Origin: Heterotrichella gracilis
Lineage: Eukaryota > Sar > Xanthophyceae > Tribonematales > Xanthonemataceae
Direction of reading: 5' to 3'
Length of the DNA stretch: 64,000 nucleotides
Assembly: GCA_032358255.1 (NCBI GenBank)
Contig: JAULBX010025497.1
Span: forward strand, 124,001-188,000
Position 1 is the stretch's first letter; every line of letters begins with the position of its first letter. The notes below the pieces were generated by a model. It had not been told where the DNA came from. It saw only the letters and a program-made list of their open reading frames with translations, and searched no databases. The position numbers and the translations under genes are program-made. Shown one piece after another: positions 48,101 through 58,474 of the stretch.

Positions 48101-49268
48101 CCAGCTCATGTACGGCGTGGCCCGGCTGCATCTGCACATGGATGGCCACGCCCTTGCCACCCTGAACACAGCGGTGGATGCCTGCTACCCACAGCTGTCG
48201 GAGGGCACCAAGGCGGAGGTGCTGTTTGCCAAGAGCATGTTTGGCCTGGCTGTGCCTGGTGGTGTGGGTGAGGCGGAGCGCAGCGGTGCCCTGGGGGTGG
48301 GCCAAGGGATGGGGCTGGGGCATGAGATCCCGCAGAGGCTGTGGGTGTTGGTGCACAGCAAGCACATCCAGCCGCACCCTGCCGTCCTGCAGGTATGGAC
48401 CGCCGCCTTCACACGCCTGGCTGTATAGGGTTGCTGCACGCACATGGTCCCTGTTCCTGCAAGATTTGAAAATAATTAATTTATTGGATGCATATGCCGG
48501 GCAGCCAGGAGTACTTGTTTTCATCTCGCAAGTGGCATTCACTTGCAACCCGTTGGGCATGGTCTTCAAAACTTGCGCAGCCTCGCTGAACAATGTCACT
48601 AGGTTTATCAGAAAGGCTCATTGCCGCATCTGGCATCTAGATCTTCAAGAATTTGAGAACCATGGTTATTGGTGACCATGTTGTTGATTAAGGGGCTATG
48701 CTTAGGTGCTATGCCCTTCTTTCCCACGCCATGGCCTGTCCACGCATGGCCTTAGGTGCTATGCCCTTGTTTCCCACGCATGCATGATCCACTGGTTGCT
48801 GCCCGGCCTGTCTGTGTATTTCAACATTGCTGGTTGTGGTGTGCTGCCGTGTGTGGGGGCTTTCTGTGTCTTTCTTTCTTTCTTTCTACCTGGTATAGCT
48901 GTGTAGAAATGCTCTGCTGTTGCCCGCAGGCCCTGAGCGATGCAGCAATTGAGCACATGCACCTATATGGCTCCGGGGAGCTGGCCTCTCTCGCATGGGG
49001 ATTCGCATCACTGCACCACCATCCCCAGGACCTCCTTCAGGCCCTTGCAACACACATTGCCAAGCACGCGTCAAGGATGACCCCCAAGCAGCTGCTCACC
49101 ATCTTCTCATCATTGCACAAGATGCGCTACCTGCCTTCAGCCGCACTGATGCGCAGCCTTGTGTTTCATGTGAACCGCCAGTGGAAGCAGGTTACAAAGG
49201 GCCAGGTGGCAGCGCTGGAGAGGCACCTCAGTGCGATGCAGAAGAAAGGCTACGCAATGCCAGCTTGA
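45168..49268 (+). CDS. OPR/FASTK-like helical-repeat RNA-binding protein, organellar
   Basis: Five exons, all phase 0 (45168-46520, 46833-47105, 47492-47761, 48033-48392, 48930-49268), give 864 residues. The N-terminal about 450 residues are Gln/Pro/Ala/Arg-rich and contain three degenerate tandem units of about 49 residues (with PASN...IAPPAR). The C-terminal half carries repeated helical pairs whose core reads like octatricopeptide/FASTK repeats ('L..qelanllWalakL'): LPAGQVATLLWSLAHL, LQPSEVAQLMYGVARL, YGSGELASLAWGFASL and MTPKQLLTIFSSLHKM. In green algae OPR proteins bind plastid or mitochondrial RNAs and control their stability or translation. The N-terminus is hydrophobic/basic and could be a targeting peptide. 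The RNA target is unknown. No RAP domain is visible at the end. Confidence 0.75.
45531..45925 (+). repeat. Coding minisatellite, about 145-bp period, about 2.5 units
   Basis: Exon 1 of the OPR/FASTK-like gene repeats a unit of about 145 bp. Units 2 and 3 (from about 45680 and 45824) share AAATCCAA, CAGCCTGCCAGCAAC and ATTGCACCACCGGCACGT; unit 1 (from about 45534) is more diverged. Confidence 0.7.
48701..48810 (+). repeat. Dispersed repeat, two direct copies in an intron
   Basis: CTTAGGTGCTATGCCCTT...TTTCCCACGC occurs at 48701 and 48751; the second copy continues into CCACTGGTTGCTGCCCGGC. The same sequence is found in inverted orientation near 54741-54803. It lies in intron 4 of the OPR/FASTK-like gene. 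Confidence 0.75.
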
Positions 49269-49848
49269 CCTTGTACACTGGGCGTTATCAGCTGAAAGGA
49301 ATCATCCAGGGAGTGAAGCGGGTGTGCACGTTTTTGTCAATAGGTTGTTGAACGGTTGCAGATGCTGGCAGTGCGCATGCAAGCAGATAATAGTAGAGAA
49401 AGAAAATAGGGAACGTTCACGCTGTTATCTTTGGTCATGAGCAGTGTACGAATATCAATAAATAGGAGTACTTAGTCGTAGGGAAATCATTTGTAACCAA
49501 CACATAATATCTGGTTGGCGTGCGTTTTCTTGAGTTTGCAAGAGTCTGAGTAAAATTAATAGAAGCTACCTTGATGTCCTTGGGGCCTTAGACCATTGCC
49601 AATAGCTATTCTGAATTAACGATTGATGACGGGTCATTTCAATGGGAATCCCTGTCGTGTAATGCAACCATGGCAGTGCAATTTGGTCACTGCTGTCAGC
49701 TGAAATCCATGTGCTGGTGCCACAGTAAGGTGTATGCGTTGCGGCTGAAGAAATCTACGCTGAATGTGTCAAGTACGGATATGGAATGGCTGCGCTGCAT
49801 ACCAGAATCTCACAAGCCTCCCCAACAACTGATGGCGCCCTCACCCAG
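49269..49848. other. Convergent intergenic region
   Basis: This lies between two converging stop codons. No gene is seen. Confidence 0.5.
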
Positions 49849-51743
49849 TCATAGCCGCATCTCATACACCTCAACGTGCGGCACCCTGTAGCTCTCGGGG
49901 ATGTGGTCCACTGGCACACGCATCACGCCGCTGAACCTGTCCCTGGCTGCTGCAAGAAACCCACTGCGCAGCTCATCTGACCGAGCCTCAAATGTCACCA
50001 GGCACCTCGTCTGGGACCCACACAACAATGCGCATGTGGCCATGAAGGCCACGGTGTCCGGAGTAGCTCCGTAGTTGGGATCAATGTAGCAGCAGTCGCT
50101 TGCCACGATCAGGTCGATTGGCTGCTTTGCCAGGGCAGCAGCGGTGTGTGCGCAGGTGTCTGTGCCCCAATCCAACACCGCCACGTCAGCTCTGCCCCTG
50201 GGAGGGTGGTTGGGAACGCTGCAGCACAGGGATGGGGTTAAGGGATGAGGGGTGGTGGTAGGGTGCATGGCAAGGAGTATTTCAGGGAAGAGCATAGGGG
50301 CTGTGCTTTTCTGAATTATGAGAAACAGTACCTGGCATTTGCTCAGCGATGCTATGTAAAACAACACACTATGCACTGCCAGCTAAACGCACTGATGCAG
50401 ACTTTAATTACAGAGCCCTGACCAGCAAGCGCACATGACACCCGCACCCCCCCAACTTTACTCCCTTGTCTGTACTCAGCACAAGTGGGGCAACATTTCC
50501 CTGGTACCATCAGCCTGCTACCCTCCTATCCCACATATTCCCCCATGAAACCCACCTGCCGGGCATCTTGCCAGCCAACCAGTTCCGCGCCGCATTGCCC
50601 CGAGCCAGGGCCAGCAGCGCCTGCCTGTCTGTGAGGGTCACGTGCGCACCCAGGCGGGCCAGCACCAGACCCACCAGGCCCACCCCACTGCCAAGCTCCA
50701 CGCACCGCACCCCTGCAGGTGGGTCAAGGATGGCGAATTGCATACTAAATCCCCTGATCACGGTATGCAGGATGGGCAGGGAAGCAACAACACACACATC
50801 ACAATGCATGGCGGGGATACAGCAGCGGATGACTGGCGCGCTGGGCGTGAGGGCCATGGTGAATACATGCCCATAATTGGTGGTGTACATGACAGCGCCC
50901 TGTCACCCTTCAAATGCATCCAGGTAGTGATGTAAGCAAGTTGCACTGTCGCTCAAAAAGTAAAGCATGGCGCGCAATTGGTGCACGCCGGGCGGCAGGA
51001 CAGGATGCGGCCGCTGGCTCACGGTATCGGCGCATTACCTTGGTAGGGGGTTAGGTTGTCCGGTGGCCCTGCCAGGTATGCCGCTAGCACAAAGGCGCCG
51101 TCCCACACGCACGCACCCACGCCAAGGCGTTGTAGGCCCGTTGGCTGCGCATAGGCACACGCGGGTGAGCACCATGGAACAGTCATGGAACAGCAATAGT
51201 ACCACTGGTTTGGTGCAAATGTGGCACTCATGGCGTTGGTTGATTATTGACCAAAAGGGGCTCACTGAAGGACATGCCTGGTGGAAAGTACATGTAGCAA
51301 CATGTGGCATGGCATGGCGGTGAGTGGCCTCCAAGCATGCAACTTGCAGTCACCACATCCCCACCTGCTGTTGGAGGTTGACCGTCACACCCTCTTTAAG
51401 CTCAATGGTGACCCGTTCAGCCGCCTGCGCTTGAGCCCTGTTTGGACCGGTGAGCCACGCCTTGACGGGCTGCCCATCCTCCCACCTGTGGTGGGAGAGG
51501 ATGTGGGTATGGGGCTGTTGGTTGATGATAAGGTCAGTTAAATGTCTACTCTGTTCGATTTGAGTTGGTTACCCCCCCGGAGTATGGAACGGATCCAATT
51601 ACGTGGGATGCATGCATCAGAATGCATGCATGCATATGGCAGGCAACCAACAACGCCGCGCAATCAGCGCAACCTGCTGAATTGCAATGCCTTGTGAACT
51701 AAGAAATGAAGCGAGTCACGTACCCTTCAAGGCAGAACCTCAT
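49849..51743 (-). CDS. METTL21-like (Methyltransf_16) protein methyltransferase
   Basis: Five exons on the complement (51743-51724, 51485-51365, 51144-51039, 50712-50556, 50197-49849), phases 2, 0, 1, 2, give 250 residues, the usual family length. VTIELKEGVTVNLQQ then LGVGACVWDGAFVLAAYL matches the family's N-terminal block ('G..vWdaa..La.yl'). RCVELGSGVGLVGLVLARLGAHVTLTD is the SAM-binding motif I with its acidic end. LIVASDCCYIDP corresponds to the post-II 'D/E-x-x-Y' catalytic loop. Members methylate lysines of chaperones or translation factors; the substrate here is unknown. The 20-bp first exon (MRFCLE) was placed by phase and is the weakest part. Confidence 0.8.
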
Positions 51744-52478
51744 CTGACTCCAAGAGCGGCCAGCCACGAGGGTCAGCTGCAAGGTGACAAGCCGTGGAGC
51801 CTCATCAACTCATCCCCAATAAAAAGTGACCATGCCGACCCGGGTCTGTTGCTGATGGCGTGCTAAAAGGTGGTGCGGCAACTTCACCAGCACGTTCCAG
51901 AGGTCAAACTGTGAAGGTCTTGCAACCACCCAGGCACATAGACCGAACTGGCCAGGCCAGCGGCTAACCTCAACTGGGACCGTGCATGCGATAAGTTATG
52001 CACTCGTCTGTTATGAAGGGGGTGGTAGGTGTGTACTTAGAAGCGGTTTCCCTTCTTACCCAGCTTCTTTTGACTCGCAAAGCTGGCGTAAGTTACATAG
52101 GAAACCGCCTACCTGTCGCCAAGGGGTAAATATAAAAGAGATACACCCTTGACTGTATCTTTCTGAAAGGTCTTCGACATTACTCCGGTCACACAGCTAT
52201 CACCCCCTTTTCCCGCAGCCTGCTACCATCATCTGCTGTTTGGCGACCTTTTCTGCAAGCGTACTGGCGTTACTTCGTGGGTCACCGGTCAGGCAGCTGT
52301 TTCTCTGACCCATTCCCCCTCCCCCTTCCTCCCCCAGCGCAAGTATGGTGTGCTTTTGGCCCTGCTGATTCCTGTTATTACCTTTGCCTTTCTGTCCCTG
52401 CTCCTTCATCTGGGGTGTTATCAGAGGTATGGTGCTGGTGTGCCTTGTCTGAGCCATTCACACTGTACTCATGTGCAG
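51744..52478. promoter_or_regulatory. Divergent intergenic region
   Basis: This contains the upstream side of the METTL21-like gene and of the plus-strand membrane-protein gene. A plus-strand hydrophobic frame at about 52338-52428 (LLALLIPVITFAFLSLLLH) may be an early exon of the latter, but I could not connect it in phase. Confidence 0.35.
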
Positions 52479-53959
52479 AGCTCCAGGATGCATCAACATA
52501 TGCCAGTGCCCAACTTTCAGCTGTCAATGGGGCACCGTGCCAGGGTGCAGTACAGCGGCTCAGCAAATCTCCGCCCTCGTATGGGCCCAAGCTCAGTCCA
52601 ACAACCAAGCAGGCTACCAGTGGCACGCAGGCCAGTAAACTCTCAAGTGCCTTCACCACTCCAACGTTGAAGTCCGTTGGTAGTTTATTGACTATGTTGG
52701 GCGCTGCGCAGGCAAAAGGGCACAAGTTCTTTCGTGCTTTTTTGGACACTCTCACACCCGGTACGCTGGTGGCGTGTTGTGCTGGTGCCCTTGGAACCGA
52801 TCTGCCCCCGGTGTTGTTTTCCTGACCAGGGGACATGGCCTGATTGGGAACAGGTACGCTCCTCTTTACACTGTTAAGTCCCGCCTGCCCCAAACCACCT
52901 TACCGTATTTCCCCGCAACTGAAAGGCCTCTCTTTGCTTCTACAGATTGTAGTCAACCTTGGAACAGGGTTTGTTCTGGCTAACCTGGTCTTCTATTTTG
53001 AAGATAAGCTGTTCAACACTGCCACAAGTGTCAAAGGGGCACCCCAGGAGGGGGCTGCCACCACAGGAGGAGCTACTGAGCAGATCATAATTGTAAGTCC
53101 TGTGGTGTCTGCTTTGTTCACAGTCGCTAACAGCACTCCCGTGCACCAAATTGACTGCCATACCATCCGGCACTTTGTCCATCCCGCACCCCTCAAACCC
53201 ACAGTTGAGACGGGGATTGGGATGGCGTAAACCCTAAACCCTAAACCCTAAACAGTCCATCATCGTCCCGCACCTCTAGAATCAATTTACTATAATTAGT
53301 TTTTGCATTTTGCAATCCCACTCCTCAGGGTGGGGCAATTATGCATCCCTATCCCACACGCCTGTCAGGTGAGCAACAGTATGCTTGCCTTGGCCAGTAT
53401 GGTGATTGGATTCATGCACAGGGGTCCTCTCCCCCCCCTTTATTTTTGTGTGGCACCAGTGGTATTTTAAACCGCTTTACTGGAAACAAGTAGGCACTAA
53501 GTCAAACGCACAGGCAAATGGTTATTTTAATGTGTGGCGATGGGTACCCATGCGTACTGCGCTCTGCATATGGGCATGCATGGCATAAAGTTTGAGTATT
53601 TAGGTCCTTATTTTTGGTGCATGCTGCATGGGTTTGTGTCTTGCAAGCTTGGCAATGTGCAAGACACAAGATGATGTAGTGACTGACTGCAGGTGGACGT
53701 CCTTGAGGAGGGCAGGCTTCTGGCACGAATTCCCAGGTCACCGAAGCAGCTGGAGGATGGCGCGAATGGGGTCCCGCAGGCACTGGCAGCGTACTTACTA
53801 GCCACCTTGCCAAAAGCATGGACGGTGAACCGCAAGGCAGAGTTGGAATTGACACTGCTCAGTTGGGACACGATGACGATGGACAAATGGCCCTTGGACG
53901 ACCTCTATAATGCTTTGTGGCAGGTCACAAAGATCCGGGTGTGCCTTACCAGCGAGTGA
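52479..53959 (+). CDS. Unresolved multi-exon membrane protein
   Basis: Coding-looking segments at 52479-52810, 52946-53092, about 53369-53410 and 53693-53959 share phase 0. They read as a Ser/Thr/Lys/Pro-rich transit-like head (KSPPSYGPKLSPTTKQATSG), hydrophobic stretches (GTLVACCAGALG, LGTGFVLANLVFYF, MLALASMVIGFM) and a soluble tail (VDVLEEGRLLARIPRSPKQL, MDKWPLDDLYNALWQ). The donors at 52810 (CCG|GTGTTG) and near 53398 are weak and the start is not found, so exon borders are provisional. No family is recognised. A plastid or mitochondrial membrane protein is a reasonable guess from composition. Confidence 0.35.
53228..53253. repeat. Interstitial telomere-like tract
   Basis: TAAACCC is repeated three times, ending CTAAAC, inside the intron between the second and third segments of the unresolved membrane-protein gene. 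Confidence 0.85.
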
Positions 53960-54137
53960 GGGAGAATCTGCATCATGGTGCACCAGAACTCTGCCATTTT
54001 CAGCTTTGTGGGGCTTTCTTTAAGTGTTCCCCCAACATTGGCCTGTGCAGGTGAGTTACAGGCAGTACTTTGTTCAATGAGCAAGTCTGGTATAATATTA
54101 TTTGTTTGTGCTTTGTTGTTGTGTTTGATTTTTGTTG

Positions 54138-54248
54138 AATGTCGCAGCTGACCCTTTGAAATTCACAGGGTTTTAGGGTTGATAAATTTAACGATTTGTA
54201 ATTGTAGAACCTAACCCCTGTGAATTTCAAAGGGTCAGCTGCGACATT
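54138..54248. mobile_element. Foldback/MITE-like element with perfect 33-bp inverted repeats
   Basis: The left arm (54138-54170) starts AATGTCGCAGCTGACCC and ends ACAGGG. The right arm (54216-54248) is its exact reverse complement. The 45-bp loop is AT-rich. There is no coding capacity and no clear target-site duplication. It could be a miniature inverted-repeat element, or a hairpin-forming transcript if transcribed. Confidence 0.75.
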
Positions 54249-54740
54249 TAACAAGACTAATCATAACAACGGTTACAACCCATGGGTGTGCCGAGTTTCT
54301 GAATTAACATTCGCATATGCAATTGCATGCACAATGTGTGTGCATGTCATGTGCCAATGGCCGGGCCAAATTAGTTGAGTGGGCGCTTTGCGTTTATTGG
54401 AATCTCTGAAGTCTTTTGTTGTGGTGTCACCATCACTGATTGGTCCAAAATTTAATTCGAGCGCTCGAACTTTGACAGCTTTGAGAAAGAGGTGCTGTTA
54501 CTTTGTAAAGAGCAAATTAAAGACTTGGCTGGACTTTGCCCAATGCGTAGTGGGCTGCAAAGTCTTAATTGCGCAGCATCACAGCTGAATCAGCCGAGTT
54601 GTTATAAACCACCCTTGCTAAGGGCAAGAGGAAAGGGCAACATCAAATACCACAGCACCTAACTAGCACCCAACAAAAGCATGAAACAGTTGCCACACAG
54701 TTTCCGCAATGCGGTCACGATTAATAAAAAAGGATACGGC

Positions 54741-54803
54741 AAGCCGGGCAGCAACCAGTGGAACATGGCGTGGGTAACAAGGGCATAGCTCCTAACCATA
54801 CTA
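54741..54803 (-). repeat. Dispersed repeat, inverted copy
   Basis: On the minus strand this reads TTAGGAGCTATGCCCTTGTT, then CCCACGCCATG and CCACTGGTTGCTGCCCGGC, matching the repeat at 48701-48810 over about 60 bp with few differences. Confidence 0.75.
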
Positions 54804-54916
54804 CAGAAAGGGTGATGACTATCTATCGTCTGATCGAATGGTCCGGAAATTGGAGGTAACATCAGGACCACTGGCAAAAAGGGAAAGTGGTCGCCAGCAG
54901 CAGACCAGGTGTGCAG

Positions 54917-57343
54917 TCAGTGCCAGAGGTCAGTGTCCACCGACATCATGTACCCCGTGCCGCCATACAGCTTCTTGCGCGCCTTCTTCCGTGGAGCCAC
55001 CTCAGCGGCGGGCACAGCAGGCGGGTTGCCATTGGCCGCTGCTGCTGGCTTGTGGGTGAGCCTACTGGCTTTGGGCTGCATGCGCACTGCCTCGCTGCAG
55101 TCTGATGGCCCATTGGTACACCCAGTGTCCACCTCTGAGTCATCCTCGCACCGGTCCGCTCCATGCGCAATGCCATTCTTTACCGAGACTGTATCACTAT
55201 CGCCGCCCTCCGGCCTGTGCCCCACTGTGCTGAACCCCCTGCTGGCGGTGCTGGTCTCAGAGGATGTGACATGCACCATATGGGACGAGGGCCCCGGGGA
55301 TGCCCTGTCTACTGCTGTGCGTGTGGCACATGAGACAGGGCCCCTAGGGCTAATGCTGGTGCCATGCGCTGTGTCTCCATGCGCGCCATTACTCATCGGT
55401 GACTGGCTGACCCTCTCATGTGCAAGGTGGTCCACAGCGCTGGCGCCATGTTGCGGGCTGGGTGTCCCTCCGCTTGGCGCAGCAGTGGATGAGAGGCACT
55501 CGGACCAATTCCCGCTGAGCTGGTGCGACTCAAAGCCCAGCCGCCGGGCCACATGCGCCTCACCCTTCACCTCCACCCCAGGCGCCCCCACAAGGCTGCT
55601 GTACGGCGCTGCCTCATGCCCTGGCGATGGCTCCTCGTCAACCAGCACCAGCATCTCATCGACTGCTGCTGCCGCGCTGTTGACAAGCACCCCCAGCGAG
55701 GCAAATGCGGCACCTTGGTCATCGCTGCTGGTCGCGCAGGCCTCCCCCCGCCTGGCGCTGCCCCGTGCGCCAGTCTCCCTCACCCCTGGCTCCTCAGTGT
55801 CTGACTCACGCGTTAGGTCAACGACCTCCCCTGGTTTGGGCGCTTGCGCACTCCCCCCTTGCGTCCTTCCCTTTGCATTGCTGTGCCGCAGCGCTGCGAG
55901 CCTGTGCGTGATCAGCTCCAGGCTGCTCTCCACCAGGCGCAGGGCCTTGCGGGCCGACTTCTGCTGCTGCTTCACACTGCAGCCGCCACTTGGCGGCTTG
56001 GCGGCGCTGCCAGGTGGCGTGTGCATGGCGCGCGGCGGGGTACTGGTGCCAGCGCCGCGGGGTGCGGGTAGCTTGGCTGGGGTTTGGCACGATTTGGCGG
56101 GGCTGGGTTTGCTCCGCCGGTGCAGGCTCTGGTAGTACTCTGTTGCCTGTGCGGCTGCGGTTGGGTCAAAGTGGGTGAGCGTGGGCCTGGGGTTGCGGCG
56201 CTGCTTGGCACGGTTTGGGGACTGAGACGGGTCTGGCTGGGCCGTGGCGGGTGCCCGGTCAGCTTCCAACTGGCTGTGGCTGCTGGAGGAGGCCGCCTGG
56301 TACTGGGGGTCGACCCTGTCCGGGGTATGCGTGGCATGGGCGATGAGCACTGGGGAGCACAGGTCTGTTGGGATGGTGGCTGGGCTGCCACACTCCAGGG
56401 GGAATGCTGGTGGCTGTAGTGTGACTGGGGAGGGTACCAGTAGCTGCGATAGGCCCTGCATGGGGGAATGCACGCATGATTGATGGCACTGCTTGCAGTG
56501 TGGATGGACAGCACGGCAAGAGAGTCGTGCCAGTATGCAGCACATAACTTAGGTTGTCCCAATATGCATGTGCCTGTGAAGACAGTGGCAGAACCGTCCT
56601 AGTGGCATGGTGTAAACCTCACCCCTGGGGACACTGGGGGCCTCTGTGGGGGTGCAGCGCTGTCCCCAAAGCTCAGCTCCCGCAGGCTCAAAGCCCTGCC
56701 TTCTTGAAAACCCTCACGGGGTTTCTCCTGTGAAGCACGCCACGTCGCTGCCCTGTCCATGGTGGCCAGGAAGCCCTCCAAGACAGGGGACTGGTAGTAG
56801 CCAAGGTCACCCCCGTCTGAGCTATGGCTTTGGCCACCTGCAGCAGGGCTTGAAGTGCCTGTGGCGTTGGAGTGCTGGGCACCATTGAGGCCACTAGCTG
56901 GCCCACGCCTGGAAGGGAACTCGTCCAAGGAGTGCAACAGCCCTGACGAGCTGTCCACCTCCTGTCCACGGGTGTCTCGAAGGCTGTGTCCAGGCAGCGA
57001 GACCTCGTCACTTGAGCTGCTGAAGTTCTCGAGGAAGGTGTCCAGCTCAGCTGCGTTCTTCCACCTAGCTGTGCCCACATCAGGCACATTGCCTCTGCCA
57101 GCTGGTGCAGCATTCTGGTTCACCAAAGCCCTGAGGGAGAGCACAACCAGTAAGCAACCCAAAATGCCGGGAGCTGCAGTGGGCAGGCACCATAAACACA
57201 GGGTTGTGCTAGTTTGACACTTACTTGCACCTGTCATCAACTTGACTTGCTGCCGAGGTCAATGTCTTGATTCCATTCACGTGAGCGTGAAGCTTGGAGA
57301 ACAGCTTATCTACTCGGCTGGCAAAGCCTCTTGGTCCCTCCAT
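54917..57343 (-). CDS. Large disordered protein with a SUMO-interaction-like motif; function unknown
   Basis: Exons on the complement (57343-57231, 57130-56623, 56455-54917), phases 2 and 0, give 719 residues. The N-terminus (MEGPRGFASRVDKLFSKLHA) may form a short helix. Most of the protein is Ser/Pro/Ala/Gly-rich and looks disordered. A helical, basic patch lies near VKQQQKSARKALRLVESSLE, followed by GEVVDLTRESDTEE, which fits a SUMO-interacting motif (hydrophobic V-V-x-L next to acidic residues), and a C-terminal basic cluster RKKARKKLYGG resembling a nuclear localisation signal. No enzymatic domain is seen. A nuclear scaffold or chromatin-associated role is a guess. The long third exon (1.5 kb) is unusual here. 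Confidence 0.7.
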
Positions 57344-58474
57344 GCGACTACGTGCACTCCTGTAACGTTGCAAAAGGCAGTCACAGTGGTTCTTCCCAGC
57401 GAGCAGGAGTGAGGGTGCACCTTGACCAAAGTGTCAGCCAGAGGCTGGGCCAGACCAGGCAGAGCAACCCAATGAGACAACAAGGCATCGCTGGGAATAG
57501 TACTGCTATTGGTCATCCAACTATGCAGCGCACCTTGCTTCACGAACCTAGGTGGTCATCGAAGCTTATTCCCCATGTTACCCTACTGAGCCACCCACAT
57601 ACAAATCGACAGCAAGCAGCTTGCAGGTACGTCAATCAGCTCATTACTCGCCGTCCAAGTCGCAACTAGACAACGGGCATTCTATCTTGGTCGCTGGGTT
57701 TGTCGTGTTTGCTCACGTTTGACCTTGTGATTACCATGCATGACCAGCAAGGGATGCTAGCAGCTGTCAATGCGCACAGGAAACGTTCTGCAGTGATATT
57801 TTGTTTGTCCCGCAGCATGCATAGGTGGATATGAATCAACCTTTACTTGGGAAGCTGTCGTTCATCTCGTCAAAGCGCTTTGCGGAAAGGAGGGCAGAAA
57901 ATGAAAAAGATATTCATTAAAAAAGACAATTGGAGGGAATTACTCTCAGGGCATGGTGCTGTCAACTGTGAAGTGCAAAAAGAATCACTTCTGTCACCCT
58001 CATATTGAAATATAGGCTACAGATGAAAAACTCAAGGCTTGACCGCCTACTCCGCACTAGGCCTCGATTTAACTGGCCCAGCGGCTGGCTTTGCGCCTCC
58101 GCGGTTCTTGCGGTTGCTAGGGCAGTTGCCTGTTGCCAAAGCTAAAAACTTAGTCTAATGAACTGCAACAATTATAATGAACATCGAACGGGTGGGGCAG
58201 TGTCACAATAAGTCAATCTCCAGTCACCAGTGTCAACAATACCTGTCAAATTCAACCCACACAGCTCCAGCTAGTGCCCTGGTGGTGGACATTTTAACGG
58301 TCCAGGGGTAAAGGGTTGGCAGTTTCAATTTCTAAAATTCTGTGCGTAAACACTCCATCAACCGGTTGCTTCAAACCTTCAAACTAGTGAGTGTACAGAT
58401 CAAGTTTTGCAGGGCCCTGCTCCAGCTCGCCAAGCAGCACAACAACCCCTTAGCTCTCTAATGCCTAACATTAA
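57344..58474. other. Intergenic region
   Basis: This 1.1-kb region lies upstream of the disordered-protein gene and downstream of the F-box gene. It is AT-rich from 57860. No gene is seen. Confidence 0.5.

Larger units (their letters stand above)
53960..54916. other. Convergent intergenic region carrying a foldback element and a dispersed repeat
   Basis: This lies between converging stop codons. It holds the 33-bp inverted repeat at 54138-54248 and the dispersed repeat copy at 54741-54803, listed separately. The rest is AT-rich and shows no gene. Confidence 0.5.

Noticed and set aside
54909-56135. Plus-strand open frame of about 408 residues opposite the disordered-protein gene
   Set aside because: It mirrors a GC-rich exon. 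The minus frame extends further upstream into two phase-matched exons.
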